DNA of 64,000 bases, from NCBI RefSeq assembly GCF_009767585.1, contig NZ_WSNW01000001.1:3543462-3607461 (forward strand), given 5' to 3'. Each line of letters opens with the position of its first letter. Within the stretch, counting starts at the first letter, position 1. Shown here in pieces: positions 18,086 to 26,591 of the stretch. Position numbers and translations under genes: made by a program. Source of the DNA: Coprobacillus cateniformis. Its GTDB lineage: Bacteria > Bacillota_I > Bacilli_A > Erysipelotrichales > Coprobacillaceae. The notes beneath the pieces are model-generated. The model ran no database searches. It was not told the origin of the DNA and saw only the letters and a program-made list of their open reading frames with translations.

Positions 18086-18280
18086 TTACTCATCTTTTGG
18101 AAAAACAGTTGTTATCATAGGTTTTCCTTCACGATCTACAAGAATTGTTAATCCTCCAGAATTCCCACTTGAATGGTAAAGATAATGAATACCAGTTTCT
18201 TTATCGACGAGGATTTCCGTTGCAGTCGCAAATGAACTTTGTTCATAGATACTTATAAAACGTTTATCTTTTTTTGCCAT
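18086..18280 (-). CDS. DUF6440-family small protein
   Basis: A 64-residue protein matching DUF6440: KETGIHYLYHSSGNSGGLT followed by LVDREGKPMI. No signal or membrane segment; function unknown. ATG start with a GGAGGAAG ribosome site. It lies 15 bases before the VOC gene and 51 bases after the MmcQ gene, so all three probably share a transcript. Confidence 0.8.
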   Translation of the reverse strand: MAKKDKRFISIYEQSSFATATEILVDKETGIHYLYHSSGNSGGLTILVDREGKPMITTVFPKDE

Positions 18281-18331
18281 ACTTCTTCCTCCATCGTTAA
18301 CATTATAACAGAATCAAACGTTATTCCAAAA

Positions 18332-18676
18332 TTATTTTCTTTTTCGTTTAACTAAAGTTATATCATAGCTTTCTTGAATCATTATCTCAATATCTTTTGG
18401 ATCAACTGTACCATCTAGAATAATTGAATTCCAATGTTCTTTACTTAAATGATAACCTGGAACAACAGATTTATATTTTTCTCTAAAAAAATCTAACCAC
18501 CCTTTTGTTCCCTTCACATTCACCCAAATACTTCCATTTCTTTCAAATATCCACGCAAATATTTTATGATTTTCGTGATGTCTCATACATGTCCAATTCG
18601 TATCAGAGAATGGATAATCTTCATATACATTTTGATATGTTAAACAATATGTAATGATTTCTTGCCTTGTCTTCAT
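18332..18676 (-). CDS. MmcQ/YjbR-family protein
   Basis: A 114-residue protein with the MmcQ/YjbR fold: YCLTYQNVYEDYPFSDTNW near the start, then KIFAWIFERNGSIWVNVK and GYHLSKEHWNSIILDG. The family has a cyanide-resistance-protein-like (double-wing) DNA-binding-like fold but no firmly proven role. ATG 18676 follows AAGGTGAG, so the nine-codon extension to 18703 is rejected. First gene of a small operon divergent from groESL. Confidence 0.86.
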   Translation of the reverse strand: MKTRQEIITYCLTYQNVYEDYPFSDTNWTCMRHHENHKIFAWIFERNGSIWVNVKGTKGWLDFFREKYKSVVPGYHLSKEHWNSIILDGTVDPKDIEIMIQESYDITLVKRKRK

Positions 18677-18728
18677 TATCTCACCTTCTTTTTTATTATA
18701 CATAAAATATAGATAAAATGATAGGTAT

Positions 18729-18755
18729 TTAGCACTTTCTTATAACTAGTGCCAA
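18729..18755 (+). promoter_or_regulatory. Degenerate upstream CIRCE-like element
   Basis: TTAGCACTT, nine bases, then TAGTGCCAA. Compared with the CIRCE consensus TTAGCACTC-N9-GAGTGCTAA, three positions differ in total. Exact 27-bp size suggests a second, weaker HrcA site. Confidence 0.6.
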
Positions 18756-18798
18756 AAAGTTCATATTCAATTCACATTTAAGTTTATAATTATTTGTG

Positions 18799-18825
18799 TT
18801 AGCAATCTATAGTTATGAGTGCTAA
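18799..18825 (+). promoter_or_regulatory. CIRCE operator of groESL
   Basis: TTAGCAATC, nine bases, then a perfect GAGTGCTAA, one mismatch from the CIRCE consensus bound by HrcA. It lies just downstream of a TATAAT (18785-18790) and before the groES ribosome site AAAAGGAGG. The -35 is weak. HrcA itself is not in the window. Confidence 0.93.
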
Positions 18826-18846
18826 GCATAAAAAGGAGGAATAAAA

Positions 18847-19107
18847 ATGTTAAAGCCATTACATGACTATGTTATTTTAAAAAAGGAGCAAGCTGAAAAG
18901 CAAACTGCAAGTGGGATTATTCTCACCAATCCAAAGGAACAGGCAAGCAATCAAGCAACAGTTGTTGCTGTTGGTCCAAAATGTGACGACCATTTAAAAG
19001 AAGGAATGACTGTTATTTTCAAGGAATATTCAGGAACAAAATTTAAAGATGAAGAAACTGAATATATGATTTTAGAAGAAGAAGATATTTTAGCGATTGT
19101 TGAATAG
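18847..19107 (+). CDS. groES: GroES co-chaperonin
   Basis: An 86-residue Hsp10 that caps the GroEL ring. MLKPLHDYVILKKEQAEKQT opens the chain, the mobile loop is ASGIILTNPKEQAS, and VIFKEYSGTKF and EYMILEEEDILAIVE close it. It is about eight residues shorter than the usual 94, mostly around the roof hairpin. Controlled by the CIRCE elements upstream and co-transcribed with groEL 12 bases downstream. Confidence 0.97.
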   Translation: MLKPLHDYVILKKEQAEKQTASGIILTNPKEQASNQATVVAVGPKCDDHLKEGMTVIFKEYSGTKFKDEETEYMILEEEDILAIVE

Positions 19108-19119
19108 GAGGAATTAATC

Positions 19120-20739
19120 ATGAGTAAAGAGATTCGTTTTTCTAAAGATGTTAGAGATGCAATGTTAAAAGGTGTCAATACTTTGGCTGATGCTGTGAAA
19201 GTTACAATTGGTCCAAAAGGACGAAATGTTGTTTTAGATAAGGGATATGGTTCACCACTCATTACAAATGATGGAGTTAGTATAGCTAAAGAAATAGAAC
19301 TAGAAGATACTTTTGAAAATATGGGTGCTAAACTTGTCTATGAAGTTGCCAATAAGACAAATGATGTTGCTGGAGATGGTACAACAACTGCGACTATTCT
19401 AGCCCAAAGTATGATTCAAAATGGATTAAAAGCCGTTGAAAAAGGTGCTAATCCTGTTTTAATGCGTGAAGGTATTGATTATGCAAGCAAGGAAGTTGCT
19501 AAATATATTTTAGATAAATCTCATATTGTAGAAACAAGCAATGATATTGAAAGTGTTGCAACAATTTCAGCTGGTGATCAAGAGATTGGTAAAATTATTG
19601 CACAGGCGATGGAAAAAGTCGGTAGAGATGGGGTCATCAGTGTTGATGAATCAAACAGTTTTGATACTGAATTAGAAGTTGCTGAAGGTATGCAATATGA
19701 TAAAGGTTATGTATCTCCATATATGGTGTCAGATCGAGAAAAAATGACTGTTGATTTAGACAATCCAATGATTATGGTTACTGATCAAAAAATCAATACA
19801 ATCCAAGAAATTCTACCAATTCTTGAACAAGTTATGCAAGCCAATAAATCTTTATTGTTAATTGCTGATGATTTCGAACAAGAAGTCATTTCTACATTAG
19901 TTGTTAATAAATTAAGAGGAACATTTAATGTTGTTGCAACAAAAGCACCAGGTTTTGGTGATAATCAAAAAGAAATCTTACAAGATATTGCAATATTAAC
20001 AAATGCAAAATTCTATAGTAAAGATTTAAATATGAATTTAAAAGATATGCAAATGGATGAATTAGGATCAGCTAAAAAAGTTCATATTACTAAAGATCAC
20101 TCAACTATGATTGGTGGCGCTGGTGAAAAAGATGCAATTGATCAACGTGTTCATGAAATTACTCAACAAATGAATAATTCAAAAAGTGAATATGATAAGA
20201 AAAATTATGCTGAAAGATTAGGTAAATTAAGTAATGGTGTTGCTATTATCAAAGTCGGTGGTGCAACTGAATCAGAATTAAAAGAAAAGAAATTAAGAAT
20301 CGAAGATGCATTAAATGCAACAAAAGCTGCTGTCAGTGAAGGAATTGTTATGGGTGGCGGTGTGACATTAGTTAATGCTTATGTTGCTTTAAAAGATCAA
20401 TTAAAAGATAAAGATATTGATAAACAAAAAGGTATTAAGGTTGTTTTAGATGCATTGCTTGCCCCAATGAGTCAAATTGCTGAAAATGCTGGCTATAATA
20501 GTGATGAAATCGTTGAAAAACAAATGAAGTCTCCTGAAGGTCAAGGCTTTGATGCAAAAGATGGTGAATGGGTTGCAATGTTTGATAAAGGTATTATTGA
20601 CCCAACAAAGGTAACACGTAGCGCTTTATTAAATGCCGCAAGTATATCTGCATTATTCATTACAACAGAAGCTGGTGTTGCCCCTATTAAAGAAGACAAT
20701 CCTGCTCCAGTTCCAATAGGTGCTCCAGGAATGTACTAA
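19120..20739 (+). CDS. groEL: GroEL chaperonin
   Basis: A 539-residue Hsp60 ATPase that folds client proteins in a double ring. Nucleotide-binding motifs include TIGPKGRNVVL, NDGVSIAKEI and VAGDGTTTATILAQSM; AAVSEGIVMGGGVTL and the late FITTEAGVAPI are also conserved. The C-terminus ends in PAPVPIGAPGMY rather than a GGM-repeat tail. Ribosome site TAGGAGGAATTAATC. Stress-regulated by HrcA through CIRCE (known for the family). Confidence 0.98.
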   Translation: MSKEIRFSKDVRDAMLKGVNTLADAVKVTIGPKGRNVVLDKGYGSPLITNDGVSIAKEIELEDTFENMGAKLVYEVANKTNDVAGDGTTTATILAQSMIQNGLKAVEKGANPVLMREGIDYASKEVAKYILDKSHIVETSNDIESVATISAGDQEIGKIIAQAMEKVGRDGVISVDESNSFDTELEVAEGMQYDKGYVSPYMVSDREKMTVDLDNPMIMVTDQKINTIQEILPILEQVMQANKSLLLIADDFEQEVISTLVVNKLRGTFNVVATKAPGFGDNQKEILQDIAILTNAKFYSKDLNMNLKDMQMDELGSAKKVHITKDHSTMIGGAGEKDAIDQRVHEITQQMNNSKSEYDKKNYAERLGKLSNGVAIIKVGGATESELKEKKLRIEDALNATKAAVSEGIVMGGGVTLVNAYVALKDQLKDKDIDKQKGIKVVLDALLAPMSQIAENAGYNSDEIVEKQMKSPEGQGFDAKDGEWVAMFDKGIIDPTKVTRSALLNAASISALFITTEAGVAPIKEDNPAPVPIGAPGMY

Positions 20740-20764
20740 TATTTTGATCTCAAAAACACAAGTG

Positions 20765-20803
20765 AAAAAGAAGTTCTCATAGTTTAGAGGACTTCTTTTT
20801 TCA
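20765..20803 (+). terminator. groESL terminator
   Basis: AAAAAGAAGTTCTC pairs with GAGGACTTCTTTTTT around an 8-base loop, with one bulge, and ends in a T run. Confidence 0.85.
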
Positions 20804-20955
20804 ATATACTCTTTTGAATATCAAAAAAACAGTTAAATGCTACATAGTGCAATAGCAATCAAATGAAACGACATAGAGATAACAGAATAAAGATAAACGT
20901 CACTGACAATGATAATAATTTATAAAGAAAAAGGATAAATTTTTACATATCTTTC

Positions 20956-21501
20956 CTATTTACAAGACTTCCATTCATCTTCTAATATAGCCATTAGAAT
21001 ATTATCAGCATACTTATCACCATCTTTAATAGCATCTTTTAATATGCCCTCTTGACGAAATCCAGCATGTTTATATGCTTTAATGGCTCTCACATTAAAC
21101 GAAAAGACATTTAATTCTAAACGATGCAGATGCAGTTCTTGAAAAGCAAAATCTCTTGTTTTTTCCAGAGCCCATGTTCCAATCCCTTTTCCATAATCAG
21201 TCGGATGAAATAAACATATACGAAAATTAGCACTTCTTAAATCATTATCAATTTCATTAATAACACTTTCACCAATAATTTTACCTTCAGGAGAAATAAT
21301 CATAAAATCATATCGATCACTAGCATCCAGGCATTGATAAAAAAATGAAATAACTTTATCCAATTCAAAATGTTTTTGGCTACCTGTCAACCTAGCTGTT
21401 TCTGAATCCAAAGGATTGAAATTATTCCTAAAATATGGTTCAGCATCTTGCTTTTGCGCTAATCTTAGTTTATATCCAGCTTTTGACCATTCTGTTCTCA
21501 T
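20956..21501 (-). CDS. GNAT-family N-acetyltransferase
   Basis: A 181-residue acetyltransferase of the RimJ/RimL-like type. The acetyl-CoA site reads HPTDYGKGIGTWALEKTRDF (Q/R-x-x-G-x-G/A-like), followed by HRLELNVFSFNVRAIKAYKHAGFRQE-type helices, which mark this subgroup. Substrate (protein N-terminus, amino acid or drug) unknown. ATG 21501 follows AGAAAGGAGG; the longer TTG/ATG option at 21519 lies before the site. It follows the malic enzyme gene by 45 bases and is probably co-transcribed. Confidence 0.88.
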   Translation of the reverse strand: MRTEWSKAGYKLRLAQKQDAEPYFRNNFNPLDSETARLTGSQKHFELDKVISFFYQCLDASDRYDFMIISPEGKIIGESVINEIDNDLRSANFRICLFHPTDYGKGIGTWALEKTRDFAFQELHLHRLELNVFSFNVRAIKAYKHAGFRQEGILKDAIKDGDKYADNILMAILEDEWKSCK

Positions 21502-21546
21502 AATAGCCTCCTTTCTCAAATAAATCTAAAGAAGATACATGTGTAT

Positions 21547-22725
21547 CTATATTCTTGAAACACCTTCTTCTTGTGCTTTTTGAGACACTGCTTTTGCTAC
21601 AACTTTAGCAACACGTGGATCTAATGCACGAGGAATAACATATGTTGGAGAAAGTTCCTCTTCACTGACAAGTGATGCCAAACCTCTTGCAGCAGCCATT
21701 TTCATACCTTCAGTAATCTTACGTGCTGTTACATCTAATGCTCCTTTAAATAATCCAGGAAAGGCCAATACATTATTAATTTGATTTGGGAAATCTGAAC
21801 GACCAGTTCCCATAACTGCAACACCCGCTGCAATTGCATCATCATACTTGATTTCAGGCTCTGGATTGGCCATTGCAAATACAATAGGGTCTTTTTTCAT
21901 ATCTTTAACCATCTCTTGCGTTAATAAACCTGGTGCAGAAACACCAATAAAAACATCAGCCTCTTTAAGTGCTTCAGCCATTGTCATACGCTTTGCCTGA
22001 GAATTTGTAATTTCAGTTAATTCCTGTGTTAAAAAATCATATTGAGCATAATCTTCTTTTGTAACAATACCATGAATATTAAAACCATAGATTTCTTTTA
22101 CTCCTAGAGAATGAATCATTTTAATAATAGAACTTCCAGCTGCCCCTGTTCCACTCACAACAACAGTTATATCTTGAATATCTTTATGAACAACTTTTAA
22201 AGCATTTAATAAACCAGCAGTGACAACGATAGCTGTTCCATGTTGATCATCATGGAAAACAGGAATATCTAATTCGTTAATTAATGTACGTTCTATCTCA
22301 ACACAGCGTGGTGCACTAATATCCTCTAAATTGATGCCACCAAATGTTGGTGCCATTGCTTTAACAATCTGAATAATTTCCTTTGGATCTTTAGTATCTA
22401 AACAGATTGGAACTGCATCAATATCACCAAATTTTTTAAATAATATTGATTTTCCTTCCATAACTGGCAATGCTGCTTCTGGACCAATATCACCCAATCC
22501 CAAAACAGCTGTTCCATCACTTACAACAGCAACACTGTTGTGCTTCCATGTATATTTATAAACAGCTTCTTTATCCTTAGCAATTTCACGACATGGTTGA
22601 GCAACTCCAGGTGTGTATGCTAATGATAAATCATGACTTTCGTTTAACGGTACCTTTAATTGAATTTCTAGTTTTCCTTTTGTTTTTTCATGCATTCTTA
22701 ATGCGTCTTGATATATATCTGACAT
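21547..22725 (-). CDS. NAD(P)-dependent malic enzyme
   Basis: A 392-residue short-form malic enzyme that decarboxylates malate to pyruvate and carbon dioxide, making NAD(P)H. AYTPGVAQPC holds the catalytic Tyr, LEDISAPRC and FHDDQHGTAIV hold metal ligands, and VVSGTGAAGSSI is the dinucleotide fold. ATG 22725 follows AAAGGGGAG, so the 31-codon upstream extension is rejected. It lacks the phosphotransacetylase domain of enterobacterial MaeB. Cofactor preference cannot be set safely. Confidence 0.94.
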   Translation of the reverse strand: MSDIYQDALRMHEKTKGKLEIQLKVPLNESHDLSLAYTPGVAQPCREIAKDKEAVYKYTWKHNSVAVVSDGTAVLGLGDIGPEAALPVMEGKSILFKKFGDIDAVPICLDTKDPKEIIQIVKAMAPTFGGINLEDISAPRCVEIERTLINELDIPVFHDDQHGTAIVVTAGLLNALKVVHKDIQDITVVVSGTGAAGSSIIKMIHSLGVKEIYGFNIHGIVTKEDYAQYDFLTQELTEITNSQAKRMTMAEALKEADVFIGVSAPGLLTQEMVKDMKKDPIVFAMANPEPEIKYDDAIAAGVAVMGTGRSDFPNQINNVLAFPGLFKGALDVTARKITEGMKMAAARGLASLVSEEELSPTYVIPRALDPRVAKVVAKAVSQKAQEEGVSRI

Positions 22726-22814
22726 GCTTTTTCTCCCCTTTTCACGTTTCTTATTATGACACAAATCATATAAATTGAAAAGTCTATAGCCTTTTTTACT
22801 TTGATTATAATTAT

Positions 22815-22850
22815 CCAAAAAATCTGAAGAATAAATAATTTCTTCAGATT
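22815..22850 (-). terminator. Terminator downstream of the DUF4261 gene
   Basis: Minus-strand AATCTGAAGAA and TTCTTCAGATT arms, followed by TTTTTTGG. Confidence 0.85.
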
Positions 22851-22894
22851 ATAAAAACATCTTTACCCTATCATTACATTTAGAATATAAAACT

Positions 22895-23977
22895 TTATTC
22901 AATATCAACAACTTCAATCTTGAGAGTTTTTTCATCCAAAAAAATTCCTTGACTTAAAGTAATTTGACATTTTTGTGTAGCACTGACACCAATCGTTTCT
23001 CCTTGATGTAATTCAGCCCTTTGCTCAATTATATAACAAATGACATTAAACATGAATTCATGAAGTTCTGAAAGCTGTATGGTTGTTGGCAATGTTTCTA
23101 TTTCATAATGTCCAAAATTCTTTAATCCGATTGTATAAATGTGATTTCCTTCTTGATTTGTAACAATTCCTAAATAAACCCATAACATAACAGGTAATGA
23201 TTCATCTTGATAATAATCATTCATAATATCACGATAAATATGCTTAGGCCAAACCATCTCATCACCATAAACCGCAATAGACTGTTCAAAATTGAAACAA
23301 GCATCAATAAGTTGTGATTGCAATAACATAGCCTCTCTTGTATCAATACCATGCCCACTTGTCGTGACAATAATATGTGCTTTATGTTCCTTGACTTGCT
23401 CAACAGCATCTTCCCACATATAGCAGCCTTGTGCATAATATTCTGCCTCTCCTTCAGGAACTGGAGTTTCCATAATAGAAACAGATATCATTGATTCTTT
23501 GACATTCGCAACATAAACATTTCCTTTGCTCTCTTCAATTTGATTACACTCTATATGGCAATTTTCTTTGAGATAATGAAAAACATCTTTAAGATTTACA
23601 TTTGAGTCTTTTAATAAAACAAAATGAACAAACAATGTACGCTCTTTTAATTCATCACTTTCATTCGCTGCATTCATCCAATATTCTCTAATTTGTTCAA
23701 TCATATTGATACATTTTTGTTGTGCAGTATCTTCATGATAATTTTCATATTCGCTAAAAATATGACCACAATGACCAATTTCATCTTCATGATAACCACC
23801 ACATACCCCTACAAGCCATGATGAGAATCGAGATTTTTTAAACTTAAAAATATAGTAATGTAAATTATGTAAGTCAAACTCACCAGCAATTTGAATTTGA
23901 CTAGGTGCTTTCCCCAATTCATTTTCGTGACTTAACCATTCAATCATACATTGCAATGCATTTTCTTTTTGATCCAT
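22895..23977 (-). CDS. DUF4261 domain protein
   Basis: A 360-residue soluble protein. The C-terminal half fits DUF4261: SISIMETPVPEGEAE-type start near 165, HIIVTTSGHG, VMLWVYLGIV and the diagnostic YTIGLKNFGHYEIE near 290. The N-terminal part (about 1-110) with FKKSRFSSWLVGVCGGY is less familiar and may be a separate alpha/beta domain. No catalytic motif is obvious, and DUF4261 proteins have no established function, though they occur beside toxin-immunity genes. Monocistronic, with a GGAGGG site and its own terminator. Confidence 0.78.
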   Translation of the reverse strand: MDQKENALQCMIEWLSHENELGKAPSQIQIAGEFDLHNLHYYIFKFKKSRFSSWLVGVCGGYHEDEIGHCGHIFSEYENYHEDTAQQKCINMIEQIREYWMNAANESDELKERTLFVHFVLLKDSNVNLKDVFHYLKENCHIECNQIEESKGNVYVANVKESMISVSIMETPVPEGEAEYYAQGCYMWEDAVEQVKEHKAHIIVTTSGHGIDTREAMLLQSQLIDACFNFEQSIAVYGDEMVWPKHIYRDIMNDYYQDESLPVMLWVYLGIVTNQEGNHIYTIGLKNFGHYEIETLPTTIQLSELHEFMFNVICYIIEQRAELHQGETIGVSATQKCQITLSQGIFLDEKTLKIEVVDIE

Positions 23978-24007
23978 ATTTTCCCTCCTATTTCCATCTA
24001 TAAAGAA

Positions 24008-24028
24008 AAGCAGATTAAAAATCTGCTT
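24008..24028 (-). terminator. Terminator of the manA operon
   Basis: AAGCAGATT / AATCTGCTT on the minus strand with a 3-base loop, followed by TTCTTT, just after the manA stop. Confidence 0.8.
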
Positions 24029-24030
24029 GT

Positions 24031-24966
24031 TTATAATGTTGTTATCATGATAGTCATAACACCATCATAAACAACCTCGTTTTGATCACTGCATACAATA
24101 AAATGATCACCTTTCTTAACAGCTTGACCATCCATTATTCCTTCTCCTTCAAGAATACTAACCATTTGGAAAGGTTTATCATTTAAAATCGTATTTTCTC
24201 CAGTCAACCTATAACAATCCACTACAAAGAATTCACTATCTACATAGCGTGTTTTAGAACCATTATCTAAATGTGAATTTGTAAATAGAGTATTAGATGA
24301 ATGAAGAGATGGAACACTTGTCACATCAATTGATTGTTGAACATGAAGCTGTCTTTCATTTCCATCTTTATCTTTTCTATGATAATCATAAACACGATAT
24401 GTAATATCTGATGATTGCTGTGCTTCATAAATAAGAGAACCACTGCAGATAGCATGAATTGTTCCTGTTGGAATATAGAAGAAATCCCCTTTATGAATTT
24501 CAAAAGAATTCAATAAATGATCATAGTCATCATTTTCAATTGCTTTTACAAATTCTTCTTTTGTTTTGGCATGATGTCCCATAACCATTTTTGTTCCTTC
24601 ATCAGCCTGCAATACATACCAGCACTCTGTTTTTCCTAAAGAATTTTCATGTTTTCCTGCATATTCATCATTTGGATGAACTTGTACAGATAAATCATTC
24701 TTTGCATCAATAATCTTCACTAATAAAGGAAATTGGTTCCCTTCGACATCTCCAAAAAGTTCTCTATGATTTTCAAACAGCCAAGCCACACTTTTTCCTT
24801 GATACTCACCATCACCAATAATACAATCTCCATTTTTATGTCCTGAAATCGCCCAGCATTCACCTGTTTGATCACTAGGGATATCATAACCATAAATATC
24901 TCTTAATTTATGTCCTCCCCAAATCATTTCTTTAAAAACTGGTTGAATCTTTAAAATATGTCCCAT
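24031..24966 (-). CDS. manA: Mannose-6-phosphate isomerase, class I
   Basis: A 311-residue zinc cupin isomerase interconverting mannose-6-phosphate and fructose-6-phosphate. IKIIDAKNDLSVQVHPNDEYA carries the zinc-binding Gln and His, GKTECWYVL the Glu, and FFYIPTGTIHAI a further His. VYDYHRKDKDG is also conserved. The length matches the short Firmicute type (about 315). ATG 24966 has an AGGAAGAAG site and lies inside the end of the DUF523 gene (35-base overlap), so the three genes from the HAD phosphatase to manA are coupled. Confidence 0.95.
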   Translation of the reverse strand: MGHILKIQPVFKEMIWGGHKLRDIYGYDIPSDQTGECWAISGHKNGDCIIGDGEYQGKSVAWLFENHRELFGDVEGNQFPLLVKIIDAKNDLSVQVHPNDEYAGKHENSLGKTECWYVLQADEGTKMVMGHHAKTKEEFVKAIENDDYDHLLNSFEIHKGDFFYIPTGTIHAICSGSLIYEAQQSSDITYRVYDYHRKDKDGNERQLHVQQSIDVTSVPSLHSSNTLFTNSHLDNGSKTRYVDSEFFVVDCYRLTGENTILNDKPFQMVSILEGEGIMDGQAVKKGDHFIVCSDQNEVVYDGVMTIMITTL

Positions 24967-25426
24967 ATTCTTCTTCCTTTCCTATATATTTTAAGAACTC
25001 CTCTATTTGGTTCTCATTAAAAACTTTCATTCCATTCTCTTCACATAATTTTGCAAAGACACCTTGTCCATCAATTAGCTGATGAGAAAATGTTCCATCA
25101 TAAATACCTTGATTCCCACAACTAGGACTCCTAAACTTTAAAACAACAACTTCTACATTATTTTCTTTCAATATTTCTAATGCTTTTTGAGCACCCAAGA
25201 TATACTCATTTGTAACATCAACATGTTGACATGTCTCAATTCGTAACAATTCTCCTGGCTGAATTTCTGCTGGGTCACGTGGTGTAGATAATCCACCAAG
25301 AACCTCTGGACAAACTTCAACAACAAAACCTAAATCATATAATTGTTTGAAACCTAAAACAAGATTATGTGAGCCATTATATGTGCATTTTACGCCAAGC
25401 AAACAACTACTCACCCCAATTTTCAT
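24932..25426 (-). CDS. DUF523 (YbbK-like) protein
   Basis: A 164-residue cysteine-rich-fold protein. The DUF523 pattern is complete: SSCLLGVKCTYNGSHN at the N-terminus, CPEVLGGLSTPRDPAEI, and KFRSPSCGNQGIYDGTF. Conserved cysteines could bind a metal or iron-sulfur cluster, but the role is unknown. ATG 25426 follows GGAGG; ten upstream codons from an alternative start lie before that site. It overlaps the HAD gene by 20 bases and manA by 35. Confidence 0.9.
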   Translation of the reverse strand: MKIGVSSCLLGVKCTYNGSHNLVLGFKQLYDLGFVVEVCPEVLGGLSTPRDPAEIQPGELLRIETCQHVDVTNEYILGAQKALEILKENNVEVVVLKFRSPSCGNQGIYDGTFSHQLIDGQGVFAKLCEENGMKVFNENQIEEFLKYIGKEEEYGTYFKDSTSF

Positions 25427-26063
25427 TAATAATCCTCCATATCTCCATAGCTTCATCTACCACATAATCAGCGCCAGCCTCTTCAAGTTCAAGCCTTCCT
25501 CTAAATCCCCATGAAACCCCTATTGTTTTCATATCTGCACGATAGCCTGTTTCTATATCCACATCACTATCACCAATAAAATAACAATCCTGACGACTTA
25601 ATTTCATTGCCATTAAAGCGAAATGTACCGACTCTGGATTAGGTTTTATAGGATATGCATCCTGCTGACCTAAAATAGATACAAACCGATTTGGAAAAAG
25701 ATGTTCAACAATTTGAATGGCCATATCATGAGGTTTATTTGTAACAACCGATAATTTGATTCCCTGATCATATAAAGTCTCTATAAGTTCCATAATCCCC
25801 TCATAAGGTTGGGTATGATCCAGATAACGCCTTGCATAGACAACCTGAAACTCTCTTAGACATTCATCAAGAATATCAAGATGTTCCTGCCCTAAAGCTC
25901 TTTCCATTAATTTTTGTATCCCATTTCCAACAAAATGATTATATTTTGAAATATCATGTTGTGGCAATTGATGATTTCTTAAAACTTCATTTGTAGATAG
26001 AGCCAAATCTGTTAAAGAATTAACTAATGTTCCATCTAAATCAAATAAACAACCTTTTCTCAT
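25407..26063 (-). CDS. HAD phosphatase, phosphoglycolate phosphatase-like
   Basis: A 218-residue haloacid-dehalogenase phosphatase. Motif I is FDLDGTLVNS, motif II SVVTNKPHDM, motif III KPNPESVHF and motif IV FIGDSDVDIETG. A cap domain lies at about 15-80, as in Gph/PpaX. Likely substrate is a small phosphate ester such as phosphoglycolate or pyrophosphate; the choice is open. ATG 26063 with GGAGG four bases earlier was preferred to the TTG at 26075. First gene of the operon that includes DUF523 and manA. Confidence 0.9.
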   Translation of the reverse strand: MRKGCLFDLDGTLVNSLTDLALSTNEVLRNHQLPQHDISKYNHFVGNGIQKLMERALGQEHLDILDECLREFQVVYARRYLDHTQPYEGIMELIETLYDQGIKLSVVTNKPHDMAIQIVEHLFPNRFVSILGQQDAYPIKPNPESVHFALMAMKLSRQDCYFIGDSDVDIETGYRADMKTIGVSWGFRGRLELEEAGADYVVDEAMEIWRIINENWGE

Positions 26064-26085
26064 AACATCCTCCAATATCAGTATT

Positions 26086-26125
26086 ATTATAACAGTATTG
26101 AAAAAATAATGAAAGATGTTATAAT
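26086..26125. promoter_or_regulatory. Back-to-back promoters of the HAD operon and the small membrane protein
   Basis: Plus strand: TTGAAA (26098-26103), 16 bp, TATAAT (26120-26125). Minus strand: TTCATT (26108-26113), 16 bp, TATAAT (26086-26091). The two promoters overlap, so they may compete. Confidence 0.7.
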
Positions 26126-26153
26126 AAATTAGTATATAAAATGGGGTGAAATC

Positions 26154-26360
26154 ATGAATGAATTGAAGTCAACAAAATATATGAAAATCTTTTCAGCACT
26201 TGGATATGCAATTGGTTTTGGATTAATTATTTGGTATTCTATCTTTCAAAATAACGCAGTCTTTCCAATTGTTGGTGTTATAGTGATTTTTATTGGAAGA
26301 TTCATCGGTTATGGATTAGATAGAATTGTTGAATTGAAAGAAGACAAAAAAAAGAACTGA
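26154..26360 (+). CDS. Small membrane protein of unknown function
   Basis: A 68-residue protein with two hydrophobic segments, about residues 12-28 and 33-52 (ALGYAIGFGLIIWYSI and FPIVGVIVIFIGRFIGYGL), a basic N-terminus and a charged tail ending in KKKN. I do not recognise a family. It has its own promoter, a GGGGTG ribosome site and a terminator starting at the stop codon, all of which support a real gene. Confidence 0.75.
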   Translation: MNELKSTKYMKIFSALGYAIGFGLIIWYSIFQNNAVFPIVGVIVIFIGRFIGYGLDRIVELKEDKKKN

Positions 26361-26388
26361 TCATTATCAAACAATCAGTTCTTTTTTT
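26351..26388. terminator. Terminator of the small membrane protein gene
   Basis: AAAGAACTGA and TCAGTTCTTT enclose a 14-base loop and are followed by further T; the stop codon is in the left arm. A matching A run gives possible activity on the minus strand. Confidence 0.85.
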
Positions 26389-26591
26389 AATACAAAATCT
26401 ACTGCATTATTCTCAATAAAACCGATAACTTTCGTTTTATATAGAATGCTACCCTACGTATTTCATTGTTCTAATTACTACTTATTTTAAAACAATTCCT
26501 TTTGCATCAAAGAAACATTATTCATGTCATCCATGAGTTACCTTAACAAAAGATCATTGCAAAGCAAAACATATCTCTGTGAATTTGGACT

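Noticed and set aside
18951..19262. 103-codon open frame opposite groES/groEL
   Set aside because: Antisense shadow of two conserved genes with no ribosome site.
26389..26591. Possible small RNA or gene after the small membrane protein
   Set aside because: No ORF with a ribosome site and no promoter plus terminator pair; the sequence looks featureless.
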